From Cyclospora cayetanensis (taxonomy: Eukaryota > Apicomplexa > Conoidasida > Eucoccidiorida > Eimeriidae), in contig NW_020312414.1 in assembly GCF_002999335.1 (NCBI RefSeq), forward strand, positions 124,001 to 188,000: a stretch of DNA of 64,000 nucleotides, in the 5' to 3' direction. The notes below the pieces were generated by a model. The model made no database searches. It saw only the letters and a list, made by a program, of their open reading frames with translations, and was not told the origin of the DNA. Within the stretch, counting starts at the first letter, position 1, and every line of letters begins with the position of its first letter. Of this stretch, positions 26,101 through 37,202 are shown piece after piece. Both the position numbers and the translations under genes were made by a program.

Positions 26101-28858
26101 GATTGGAAATGGATACTCTCGGAATGGACCCCACGAAAGGCAGAGTTGTCAGCATCGACTGCCTCCGCAAGAAACTGCCGCGGTAATGATTGTCGCCGCA
26201 ACGCGCTTCCTGCATTGCTGCAGCTAGCCAAGTGGTGGTGTTCGCAGGCCACAGCAAAGTGTGTGTGTGTATGTGTATGTATGTGTGTGTATGTGTGTGT
26301 GTATATGTATGTATGTGTGTGTGTATATGTATGTATGTGTGTGTGTCTGCCTCACCCTTGGGCTTCCGAGTAAATTTAAAGCGAGATCTTTGCTCTCCTA
26401 TGTACTTACGCTTCAGGCTCTTGATGACTGGATTATGGCCAGAGGCTATTCGCGTGCTGCTGACGCTTTCGCTACAACTTGAAGTGCCTGAATCACGGCT
26501 GGAGCGAGTGCTGAAGGCCTTGGAGCGCCGAACGAACCGATTCGGATTGATACGGCCAGAGGACGTTGGCTCGATTCTTAGCTCGCTCTCAGTTGAGGGC
26601 ATGACCTTTGGAATGCTTAGGGATGTAATTCAAAAAATGAGGATCCAGATGCCCGAGCAAGACATCAAGCGCATGTTTGACCTCATGGATATCAACCATG
26701 ACTTGAACCTCTCCCTAGGGGAACTGCTCAGCGGATTTGAAGTGCTTTTCGGCAGATTCATGCCGCTGCTCGTACTGCAAGAAGTAGGCCTCTCTCTGGA
26801 CAGAATGCTGCTCGTTCTTTGCCTCACCACAGTGGGTCTTTTGGCGTTCTTCGGATTCCTTGGCTTGGCCTTTTCGAGCTTCGAGGTAGGCCTGCGGTAG
26901 ATAAAGGCTCAATCTCTTTGGACTGATTGACGCCTTGAGGTCATTCTGCTAAATAAAGTTATTTGTCGCTGGTTCATGATGGAGGACTGCTAGTGTCGCA
27001 AGCCGCAGGTCCTTGCATATGCTACAATGGGCGGTTGCACCGAGGCCTTCCAACGTCTGCACTCCTCGCAGCTGCACATAGATCATGCCTTCTTAATGGC
27101 GCTTTGGGGTATCAGATCTAGGCTACCCTGAGAGTTCTACGCAGTTTCTATGTGTATTTTTCTCAGAGTCTCAAGAGTGGTGTCAGCACTGCAGTGCAGT
27201 CCATGCTGGCGGTGCTTGGTGCAGTAGGGTTGCAGTCTGGCGCTTCTCAAGAGGCTGAAGAAGTTGAGCAGCGCATGAAACAGCATATTGAGTCTATCAT
27301 GGGAGATAAGCTGTCCCGGGCAAAAGAACAAGTTGAGGAATTGCAGGAAGCCTATAAGCCGGAGCCCTCAACAAAGGAAGGGAAGCCTCTAAAGGTGTGG
27401 GCCCGTGTTGTTGCGCGCAGCATGCCCATGGAGTATATGAAGCATACTGACATCGAGGCACTTGAGTCTGGGTGTGGCGTGCGCCTTTATTGATTGCTTG
27501 GAAGGCAGCATGCTGCGTTGCATGTCGCAGCTTATCTGGTCTCTTGTTGACACCACAGATATTGCTGTAGCACAACCTGCACATCTGGCTTTCTCTCTGT
27601 GTGCGTTGGCCGTTTTGTGTCGTGCCTCGCTGGATGCAGCTACGCTACATCGTCCCTCGTCGATATCGGCCTGACCTTGAAGATCCGCGTCCGTGTGTTA
27701 CCTTTACCCCTGGTTCTTACGTTCGCCTGGAGCCAGCTGTGTCAGGTCGCGTGGACAGAGCTCAATTGCGCTGGTCTATTACTCCCAGACTCCCCCATCA
27801 AACTGGAATGGTCTTTAATAGGCACACAGGTGCGTCAGCGTGCTGCAAGGGATTCGCCCTTTGTGTCAAGTGTGGCCCCGCAGCCGCCTCCCTACTGCTG
27901 GCTTGCTGCTCGTTGCATCCGTAGTCTGCGGAGTTTAGCCCAGAAAACGCACGCGGGAAGGGGCGGTATCTTCTCCGCGCGCAGTGTCATTCTCGCTGAC
28001 TAAATAAATACACCGCTTAGGTGGGGATGCCTCATAGCCGCCTCGCACAGTGCTGCTCGAAATCACCGCAGGAATCATTGAAGGCATCATTCCCATGAAG
28101 GACGAGGGCGATTCAAGCTCGCAGCTAATATCCGATTTCACAAAGGCCCAGGACCCCACAATCAGTGCGCACGCCGCTCACCCATCGTAATTGGGCTTTT
28201 ATTTTAGTCTGAACACCCGCGACGCTGCTGCTGCTGAGGCCAATTTGAGGCAGTGCAGTGCACAGCTAGCTTCACTGCTTGTTTCGTTAAGCGGAGGCCA
28301 ACACCAAATTAGAAACCTTCCCCGAAGCACATTTTTTACATGTGTACACCGAGGCTATCGTACGGCGTGAGATGCTGTGTGTTGCAAATTTCTCGGCCCC
28401 CCAGTGTCAAAGGATGCCTTGTGTCTTGTGCGACCAGAAGTTCTACGCCCCGTTGCTGAACGCAGCAGCGTCTACGTTGGAGAAGATGCCAGCGATGTGG
28501 CGCGTCCCCTGCGAGTTCCGAGAAGGACTTATGTTATTGTGTGTAGGAATCAGGCTGGGTCTGCTAGGGCAAGAGTTACCTTTCAAGTAAGCATCGCATC
28601 TAAAATACACGCTTACACTTACACACACGAACAGACAAATTCGACGTTCCCTTTTTCTGGACGGCTTATTGAAGTACGTTGATTTTGAGGGTAGCTGGTT
28701 GCATTATAGCACTGTATTATGTGATTTTTTATGGCGCGTCGGATTTGCAGATCCAGCCGAAGGCCCCTGCAGCCCGAGTAAACACAAAGAAGGAGGAAGA
28801 CACCCGGCGCGAGATTCGGAAGCGTCAGACATTTAGAGAGTCTGAGCATGGCGGTTAG
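11226..28858 (+). CDS. Giant multi-pass membrane protein with KRE9-like modules and EF-hand, family unknown
   Basis: One transcription unit of about 42 exons and roughly 3,400-3,500 residues, inferred from a continuous chain of coding segments separated by GT-AG introns with no convincing internal stop or restart. It starts at ATG 11226 and ends at TAG 28856-28858. Order of parts: acidic, Ser-rich N-terminus of about 180 residues without signal peptide; a membrane helix (MFSLLGLLALLAVTCSAAF); a long soluble region; a second helix near 13990-14055; beta modules resembling the KRE9/KNH family; four or five helices between 18.9 and 20.0 kb; an acidic alpha-rich region; a canonical EF-hand; a last helix; and a basic C-terminal tail ending near FRESEHGG. 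This suggests a calcium-responsive membrane or secretory-pathway protein, but function is not known. Introns often carry TG repeats. The join after the first exon (13.2-13.5 kb) and the exons at 13.7-13.9 and 27.5-28.4 kb are the least certain; a reference annotation might split it. Confidence 0.65.
14361..14441 (+). repeat. TG-rich microsatellite in intron
   Basis: Imperfect TATGTGTG/CGTGTG repeats within an intron of the giant gene, just upstream of the acceptor at 14461. The sense strand is the GT-rich strand. Confidence 0.9.
14462..18740 (+). other. Giant gene, part B: KRE9/KNH-like beta modules
   Basis: Exons at about 14462-15089, 15295-15420, 15493-15570, 15690-15811, 15957-16138, 16335-16498, 16599-16838, 16910-17025, 17045-17200, 17378-17728, 18085-18268 and 18510-18740. 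Two parts look like Ser/Thr-rich KRE9/KNH Ig-like domains: GVLLRWSTGDCSQPAAWMGV with a YRVRLIFF strand, and LFVQWQWADSPLRPDHVFLG followed by IPNTGSYAWHV and FRVRL. The NTGSY.W pattern is the family hallmark. Similarity was judged by eye. Cysteines are spaced as expected for lumenal or extracellular modules. Confidence 0.45.
18882..20600 (+). other. Giant gene, part C: central membrane helices
   Basis: Exons at 18882-19249, 19465-19628, about 19772-19999, 20185-20349 and 20421-20599, with clear CAG acceptors and GTAAG or GTGAG donors. Helices are PNILNFFLVCLQLAAGYGF plus PLLLVWVYLY, WGIAIVSLASLHVLVMTVAI, AFLTMALFSVTLAASSFILW and MFGSVTFVIFFLW, so four to five passes. The following exon holds NITYTG, a potential N-glycosylation site, then a basic stretch (MRMRREYQ) encoded over GCATGCGCATGC. 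Confidence 0.6.
20838..25842 (+). other. Giant gene, part D: acidic and helical soluble region
   Basis: Exons at about 20838-20942, 21150-21290, 21490-21699, 21812-21927, 22103-22279, 22387-22520, 22709-22912, 23142-23620, 23754-23910, 24138-24264, 24440-24630, 25014-25350, 25533-25700 and 25803-25842. The piece at 22103-22279 is strongly acidic (SDVEETTDEEDDD). The 160-residue exon at 23142 is alpha-helical with SQQQQLQ. DLVDEAIQLL and similar stretches near 24.5 kb look like degenerate EF-hand or armadillo-like helices but lack loop residues. Confidence 0.5.
24374..24426 (+). repeat. TG-rich microsatellite in intron
   Basis: GTGTGTGGGTGTATGTG-type repeat in the giant gene intron ending at the acceptor near 24439. 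Again TG on the sense strand. Confidence 0.9.
25999..28858 (+). other. Giant gene, part E: EF-hand, last helix and basic tail
   Basis: Exons at about 25999-26184, 26417-26885, 27167-27394, 27645-27830, 28025-28175, 28400-28589 and 28751-28858. The EF-hand loop DINHDLNLSLGE is encoded at 26688-26723 with acidic or polar side chains at positions 1, 3, 5, 7, 9 and Glu at 12, the canonical calcium ligand set. A helix MLLVLCLTTVGLLAFFGFLG ends that exon. Next come a coiled-coil-like segment (EAEEVEQRMKQHIESI), a possible Ig-type strand (RTYVIVCRNQAGSARARVTF) and a Lys/Arg-rich tail. Confidence 0.6.
26259..26347 (+). repeat. TG-rich microsatellite in intron
   Basis: About 90 bases of GTGTGTATGTATG-type repeat in the intron that precedes the EF-hand exon. 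TG lies on the sense strand. Confidence 0.9.
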
Positions 28859-31109
28859 AATCCTTGCTCTTTGTAGCTTTCTTCGCTCGATAGTGATTGC
28901 AATTCGTAGGCTTCTCACGGATAGGACCGACATGTGGGGTATGCCTCCTGATAGAGCCAACACTCTGAAGCTTACCGAGAAAAAACATCCAAAATAGTGG
29001 ACTCCCGCATCTAGGGGCATCGCTGCAAGCGTACGGTCAGCAGAGTGTGCAGTTGCCTTCTCTGTGGGTTCCATAATCTGCATCTCTTCAAGAATCCCTC
29101 ATGAAGTCTGGGGGAAGCTGCGTTTGATGCAGTCTACGCCTTTGACGCGTAAGGTACATCCTGAGGTTTACACACTCCTCACTGTAAATTTTAGCGTAAT
29201 AGTCTTTCTGCAAGGCTGTTATTCGTTCTTATAGCAGCAGGCCAGCGGTGCTCGCTACACTTAGGAAAAGTTTGGAGCTGGCCTCTTCTGAGGTCATCCC
29301 TTTCCAATCGTCCATTGTTCCACCATGTAGGCCTCTCCTTGTTTCGTCCCACAATCGTGATCATGCAATATGAAGCTGTCGGTGCTGGCGGAATGCCTTC
29401 AAACGATTGGTAGGGCGACATGCAGCCAGCATTTACCCATATGAGTGGCTGTGCCTTCCCCGCATGAGACCGTATATTGAGCTGGCTAGGCTACGCTTCG
29501 GCAGATTCTAGTACACTAGTTTTATTGGACCAAAACTTGACTTATTGGTTTTGTTCGCAACTCTTATTGCGAAGTCTATTAGCTCAATAAAAAACTGGCC
29601 GCTGGCGCCACATCGTTTGGCGGCATGGCTTGGTGTGCTGGTGATAATAGACGGGGAGGCTCCGGCTAGTGGCATGCTAGGCTTTAAAAGCCAGTAGAAC
29701 AAGCGTTTGTGTGTCTGTGCCCAAGATGCTACGTGCAACTAGCTTTCCATGATCCGGGTGCCTAGGAGAAACTACACATACCTCAGCTTTCTCTCCCGTC
29801 ATGTCGGGAACCGTCGGAGACGCCGGCAGGATAAGGATGCAATTCCTATAAGAAAATAGCTTCATTTTAAGCGTGTTCTTATCCTGAAATTTAGTGTCGC
29901 ACTGATGATAGCTTATATGGAGCGCTACAGTATACGATTAGCCACACTCCTGCTTAGCTTCCCCAAATGCGCGTAGCGCTTTAAGTGCGTAGGGCATACT
30001 AGAATCCCCACAATAATTCGTATGTGTTTGGTAAGATCGACTATGAGCTTAATCCTTTGAACACTTGAGAGGAGTGCAGCATTGTGGGGACGTGCGTTCC
30101 TTGCACTGCAGCAAGCGCTTCCGACAGCCTATAGCTATTGACAAGCAGCGCGTCAGTAAAGCATATTTTTGACTGTTCCTTGCCCAAAATTGTCAAGCAT
30201 TCGTGTTAAGATCAAATGTCTTGCTGGAAACAGGACAACAAGACCGTGCCGCTGGAGATGATGGAACGAATTCCTCAGGTCTTAAGCCGCTTCCGTACAG
30301 TACCATTGAAGCTGTACATATGAAGGCTACAGCTAGAAATGTGCTTACATCCAGCAGAACAATAGCTCTGTCGGCTATTTTGCTGATGCGGGGAAGACCC
30401 TGCGGGCTTTACGCTGCATCATCCCTTTGAGTCCTGATCACCATCGTACTGCGCACGATGTACAGCATAGGACGAAGCCTGGATGCAAGCATATTATTGA
30501 TAGAAGATTATTTCCTACTTTGCAAAGAACTTGAAAATCATCGAATTGCCATTCGAAGTGGAATGGACCCCTTTGCTCTACAAGTCCAGTGGGCTAGATG
30601 ATGGGCTGCGTCTACTTAACTTCTTAGTATCTTCTGCACTGCAAATCTACATTGCTGCCCACAACTTAATGCAAACATGAAATTTCATGTTTTTTGCAGG
30701 GTCACTGGAGGAATGGTTAGAAGGCCCTGGGGGACAGCTGTACCGTGAGCGTGTGTGGGGCCGGTCGCGCATCGAGTTCCTCAACATCACAGGTTCTCCC
30801 TACACTCCCTGGCGGCGACTCCGAGCAGGATAAGATCCTCCAAAGTATTATACTTATCCGTGGGTGCTTTTTGGAGGGTACGGAAAGAGCAATTAGGCAC
30901 GTTTTGGCCAGCGTTCCCGCTCGTTGCCTCAAGAGTACTGGTCAGCTACCGCCGCGGTGGCTCTACGAACAGTCGTTCTGTCTTCTCGGTTGAGGGGTAC
31001 CTAGCATCTAAAAAACAAATTATCTAGTGAGTATCATCATAGCGGGTTCTAGGGGCACCCCACTTCTCCCCGTCCATCTGTAGTTGACCACTAGGACCCT
31101 CTCAAGAAA
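28859..31109. other. Intergenic region with weak exon-like segments
   Basis: Between the giant gene and the perforin gene. The best coding-like pieces are plus strand 30517-30679 (a frame with AKNLKIIELPFEVEWTPLL) and 30701-30828, which follows a TTTTTTGCAG acceptor and reads GSLEEWLEGPGGQLYRERVW. No start, no frame-consistent join and no family were found, so they may be remnants or chance. The remainder is AT-richer noncoding sequence. Confidence 0.3.
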
Positions 31110-34100
31110 ATGCGATGTCATTTTCGTCTTGTCCTGCTGGGGATAACCCTTTCTGTATTATGCATGAGCTGGATATTCCCAGCTCTTGGCCTAAGGCTTT
31201 CTGACACGACGTATGTGCCTACGTCCTTGGCCCCCGAGCACGAACAGCCAAGCAGGTCAACTGAAGAATCCGTGGCAAGTGCACCTCTGGCCCCTGGCAG
31301 CAGCAAAGCAGCTCAGCCCTTAACTCTCGGAGAAAATCAGGGTAAATTACTACCGATCAGTTCTTTAGAAGCGTCTTCTCTGGAACGAACCAAAGGCACC
31401 AGCACTGCTGAGACCGCGATCGGGGTAGAGGGAAGGGAAGAGGCAACGGCACCAGGGCCCTTGGAGGTTGGTCCCAGCGAACAAACGGCTTTCTTTAAAA
31501 TGTATGATAGCGCGGATGAAGAAGATGACTTTCCAAGTAGTAGACAGCCAGCAAAAGATGACTGGGACTCGGATTCAGACTCCGAGTCGGACTTCGAGTC
31601 GGAAACGGACTTTGAGCACTACAGAAGGAGTGAAGATGAGAACGACGACGACGAGAGGAGCGATGAGGACTACGGTGGCCAAGATAGAAAAACGGCTAGC
31701 TCTAGCAAGATCAAGCGACTTGCAGAAAGAGCAGGGAATACAGGAAAGCGCCTTGACAAGGTAGGGACAGGGGGGCCGTTCGCAGCCCGAGCGGGGTGTG
31801 GAACTCAGCTAAAACGCAGCAACTACTGATAACTCGGGATCCAGCGTCATCCAGTGCTGTAGTTCTTTGCGAACAAAGTGCCTCTGTTGAACAAGGAAGA
31901 TCTGCGGAATTGCAGCTCCTAACAAAACTTTCCAGCGAAAAGACTTGGAGGACAATTCAGGCTAAATGGTGTGCTGAAAGAGTCTGAGTGGGTATGGAGG
32001 GGAGACGATTTGCTGGGATTTCTGCCGTGTTCTGGTGCTAGCGCTTGTCGTAAGAGGTTTTTTGTGCAATTCCTCTCTGCAGAATGCCGGCGATCGTCGC
32101 AAGTTGGCAAACAATTCCACGGGCTTCGAGAGCTTCGGCAAAGATAGAAGTGGGTCATCATAACCCCTGCCTTCAAGCTACTTCTTGCCCTTGTCTGTCT
32201 CTCCTGAAAGAAGCTGTTGGGGTCATGGGGAGAAAAGGCCTGCGTGATTCTGCTTCTTGTTTTACTTGGTGGATTGTCTGCATTTTTTTAGCATGGATTG
32301 GGGAGAAAAGGGACGGCAACATTGAAGATCCTATTGAACGCCAGGGGCTGTCCATACAAAGTGACGACGATATCTATCAGCAGGCGGTAGACACCATCCC
32401 AGGAATCGGTATGCCTATCCTTGCCAGAATGCCAGCTCTTCTTTGTACACCCCGACCACCATGCCTTCTACTGAGGTCGTTAGCCGCAACAATGATCAAC
32501 GTAGTCCCGCGAAATAGATGCATCCGTGTGCTATCGCGGAACTGTGGCTCCTTCTAAGGAGCAGTTCTGTAGATCCACGTTTCTGTTCTCCAAATTATAT
32601 ATATTCTTGGTGCCGCTGGACAACGTGCAGGCTTCCTTGGCTCCGGCTACGATATGGTGATGGGAAATCCACTGGGGGATGAGCACTCACCCGGTGACCC
32701 AGGATTCAGAGCACCCGTTATTGCATTTGACTGGGGTCATGACAGGGAAGGAGTTTCTTCGGATCTAACAACACTGCAGCCCAAAGGTGCATTTATCAGG
32801 CCATATGTCTCCTGTCAAAAAGCCGAAAATGTGAGCGGAAACCGTTGGCACATGATGTGACTGAAAGTATTTCGTTTGCATAGTTTCATCCTGTACATGG
32901 ATTTCTCATCTCACGCTGAACCTGGCTTATAGAATAGCAATATTTTTTGTACTATTCTGTTTCTCTCCACCTTGTGTAGCTTTGATTTAACGGAAAAAAT
33001 GAACTTCCTCGCCAAATCAAACTGATTGACGATATCTTATCCGACTGTGTGCCGCCACCCTTTGGGTTTCACTGTTTGGGGTTGTTTTTTGCTTTTGTTT
33101 CTGCCATCACGGGGTGCTGTTCAGGTGGAAGAGATAGAAAGCCTCAAGGACTACGTGACAGATTTGGCTGCCGACGCTTCAACAGACGTGTCCGTCCCAT
33201 TTTTGCCTTTTAGCGGCAGTTTCAACTTCCGCCTGCTGGCAGACGAGTCGCAGCGCAAGCAAACAAAAACCTTTATGATGAGGGCGTATTGTTTTAGATA
33301 CGAAGCTGGACTTGCTCTCGTCAGCGATTCCAGCAGGTGAGTGGTCTGCTTGGCTGACTATCCGATCTAGGGGTGCAGAGTTGGGGACTTTGAAGCACAG
33401 AAGTACCATAATTATATGGACTATCAAGGCCCGAGTCATGCTCAAAAAATGCAGCCTGGAAGTATTACTTCTTGGGCCTCACGCCAAGCCGGTACACAAT
33501 GTATCATTGTTTCTTGGATACTGGCTTTCGGTCTGCAGCACGCTAACTGACCCGTTCCGAAAGGCAATCGAAAACCTGCCATCCGCTTTCCCCAGCACTG
33601 CGGAGGGCAGCAACTGCACTCCAGATGTATTTAAGAAGAACCGCCAGTCTCCAGCGTGTGCGGACCATTCTATCATGCGATGGATGGAGTTCTTTAATGA
33701 CTTTGGCACGCATGTTACCACAAATATAAAACTTGGTAAGACAGCCCGTCATTCTTCTGGCCTCTATGTAAAGAGAGTTTACAAAAAGTGTACTTTTTTT
33801 CAGAGAGTTACACTTTTAGCTATGCGTTGACTATTCAAACGGTGGAAACGTTTGACAAGTTCCTTATGCAAACTGTCCAGCGCCTGCTGATCTTAACAAC
33901 TACTACGGTGGAGTGTGCGATGTGTGCAGGGGGAAAGGTCACCAAGCAGCTGCGCGTTTCAAAGGAGCAAGCTGAAGCTCTTAACAATCGGGCCCTGAAG
34001 GGTAGCGGATCGGCTGAAACGGCTCTTAAAACCATTCTTACGTATGTTAGCTTCAACTAGTTGACGCGCACAGTTAATTGCTACCGGCATGAGACCGATT

Positions 34101-37100
34101 CAGACAGCCAGCGAGTTCCCCCGTGCGTCGATCTGTGATGCTTCAACCTTGGTGAAATGCATACCTATTTAAGCTTTATTCTGTTAGCAAAACATCTCGA
34201 GTATAATTAAAGCCCATTCAAATACTGGTTAGGTGCTACTTGTGTACGCAAGCTAACCATGGCTGATGGTTATTCAGATGTTCGTGATGTAGTATAGCAT
34301 TCCCATTTTGCTCTCTCTCTTCAAACAATTTGTTGGGCTTGCTAATTAATGCTTTTGCACTGAAAGTCGAGGCTAAGTTTACCCAAATGCAATACTCACC
34401 GCATCGAAATAATGGAATTTTACTCGCGAGAACTGATGTGGCGCTTTGGGGCTGCGACTTTGCAGGGCAGACGCTTCCGCGTACCGAGATTCTTCGAATA
34501 AGGATACCAATACATCACTTGTCACCTCTTCTATGACACACGCTGTTGGTGGGCGCCCACCTAAAGATCCAACAAACCCTCAGGAACTTTCGGACTGGGC
34601 GAAGTCTGTGGCTGTCTTGCCCATGCCAGTAAGCAACATCTGCTACTGTGTCCAACCATATAGAAACACCAGTATAGCATAATTGCCCTAAGATGCATTA
34701 GTTTATTCTTGCGTTGAAGCTAAGAGTCCTGTGTGTGCTCCCTTTCGGAGACGCAGTAGAATCTGGCGACTTTGCGGGTTTTTCATTATCAGGTACAATA
34801 CCAATTGCAGCCGCTGACACGTGTTCTGCCGGAGCACCTCCATCCTGCCTATTCTAACGCTGTCTTCTTTTACTCAAGAGTGTTTGGGATCAGCAAGGAA
34901 GAGCTTCAAGTGTTGGCAGGTTCACAACGTTCTATAAAAGAAACAGTGAGCCAATTAGTCTTCACCCTCCACACCTTTTCAAGTCGGTTGTGAGGCTGCT
35001 GTATCCATTGAATCTTGCTGAAATCCAGGCTGATAGATTTGCAGTGTCAGTGGATTTTGCCTAGTGTATGTGATCAAATTTGGTTGCTCTTTCCAAGGTT
35101 GTATTCAGTAGAAGGCTCTCTTGTTATTATGACAGCTAAAGGTGTAGGCTTGGTCCCTCATTGAAGTGCGCATGAAAATAATGGATTGTGACTAGGCAGA
35201 ATCTGCAACTTGTGCGTTGCTTATGTGTCTCGCTATGCCTTCTTCTCAGCTGCGTGAAAGTACAACAGTAACTTGGGCGGGTCCAGCACCAGGTTTTGTA
35301 GATTGCCCACGGGGGAAGCAAATTCTATTCGGCTTTGCAGCACTTTTGAACATGGACAACGCTGGTGCTGCCTTTGATATAAAGGCTTGTCAGATCGGCA
35401 AGTGAGCATATTTGGTGCACTGCTAAAGCTATTTGTATACAAAGATGCTGCCTCGCTTAATGCAAGCAGCGACCTTTAGAGGGAAATCGTGAGGTCTATG
35501 CACAGCATGGCGGGAGGGAATCAGGACCATAAAACGTTGGCAGAGATAGACAGAAGGCATTATTTGGAGCATGTAAAGCTAATGTACAACCCTTGATAGC
35601 GATACTCACTATCGCCAGAATAAGATAGGGTTCAAACTTGTGCGACCGCCTGAGCATGTGTATCCCGCCTTCAAACAGAGCCATCTCAGACTTTGACGGT
35701 ACTTTTTGCATGTTTGGCTGCGGCTGTTTGCAGTCACCGCTGCGAGGGACCTAATGCGAAGCACACAGCCCAGAGTGACATGCGGATCTGGGCTGTTTGC
35801 GGGGAGAAAGCAATCGATTCCTTGGAGACTTTCAGCTCAGTGGACCCTAAGGCAAGTCTGTAAAATATTTTGCCTTACACCTGGATGTCAACATTGGTGC
35901 ACTGCCTGGTTGGTGGAAAGACAGAAACACGCATGGGGAATATCTCTTGAATCAGTCTCTTCAAAGATGGGCTGCCGGGACTTTGTGCTGCTGCAGCCAG
36001 ATACAACGGTTGGGTGCAGTCAGGGTAAGGAGATTCTGTTCGGAATGCAAATGAGCTTCTTGTACAACAGAAACGGCTTGTCAACCATTTTTGTCTCTCA
36101 CTGCTCCTCAGGTTAGTTTTCCAGTGCAGTTTCTCGCGTTACACAGTACTAAATCAGGTTGACTATTTGAAGCAGAGCTCGACATTCCAAGCTCTTGTTC
36201 TATTTAATTGGTTATCTTTTCACTTTCTTTCCCATCAAGAAGACTAATATGTGAACGCAGTATAGGCTGCTCGACGGCTGGTTGCTCTCGCAGGAGCTAA
36301 GGAGTGTCGCTTCGAGGACACCGCCACTGCAGACCAAATAAGAGCTCATCATCTTTTTTTTGCAGCCTGCGCGAATGGCGATCTGCCAGGTACGTGGACT
36401 GCACCAAATTGTTGTGTCAGGGATGCGGCAGCACAAATTTTCGGTCACTCATCTTTTCTGACACCGACTCAAGAGGCATTCCTTCTATGGCTCGTTTTCC
36501 CTTCACTGCAAGTATCAAGCAGCGAAGGCCCAGCCAGAGCAGGATTAGTGATATATAAAAGGGGGCATCGATTGTGTGTTCTTGCCCTTTTAGATCTACA
36601 CAATTTGTTCACGGCTTCAAGCGTCGGTCGTGTGGGTACTTCGCAATCTGTCAACACGGCGACAACTGCCGCCACAGACTGTGGAGCAAACGCATCTCAC
36701 GTTACAGGTCGGTCGCTATTCCCTGAGGCGGTGATGAAAACGTTCCACCTTGCTACTTTAGCACCGAAATTTCGTATTATTTGCGCTTTTTGTGTGGAAT
36801 TTAAGCGTGGGTACCCTGGAAGTGCGTTTCCGCGCACACCACGGTAATTACTTTACACGGATATACGATGCACTACAAAGGCAGCGTGCTGGCTGACCGC
36901 TGACTAGCCCCAACGTTTCCCTTAGCTATATTGACACGAATTGACTAAACGGGGGTTGTGAGAGTGAGCATAATTATACTGCAGGTTTCGCGATGGAGTT
37001 GCATACATTTATGCCCTTGGTACGCGACGCCTTCAACAGCTGTAAAGTTGGATCCCGTTACTGCGCTCTTAAGAAGTTCGTCGTTCCACCGCCAGTCGCG

Positions 37101-37202
37101 ATTGAGAACCTCTGGGGTAAAACTGCAAAAGTCCTTAGACACAGCACGGTTGCATTTGCAATCTGCGCCCTCAAAGATGCAACCAGCGCAAGTGGAGAAT
37201 GA
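31110..37202 (+). CDS. PLP: Apicomplexan perforin-like protein (MACPF domain, APC-beta repeats)
   Basis: Secreted pore-forming protein family used by apicomplexans for membrane disruption during egress or traversal; the exact paralogue is not assigned. Exons: 31110-31760, 32083-32149, 32292-32408, 32631-32830, 33125-33336, 33539-33735, 33930-34041, 34466-34628, 34793-34945, 35250-35401, 35734-35855, 35956-36111, 36366-36707, 36985-37202; phases close to 953 residues. An extra intron (36390-36593) is also in phase and would give 885. A signal peptide (about residues 1-30) precedes a strongly acidic Ser/Asp-rich region (about 140-200). MACPF begins near residue 279 (FLGSGYDMVMGNPLGD), with the signature FFNDFGTH in exon 6 followed by GGKVT across the next intron. 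The C-terminal APC-beta region has repeats around CPRGKQILFGF, CSQGKEILFGM and a diverged third. Confidence 0.85.

Noticed and set aside
31468..31764. Plus-strand 98-codon frame inside perforin exon 1
   Set aside because: Alternative frame of the acidic tract; no independent support.
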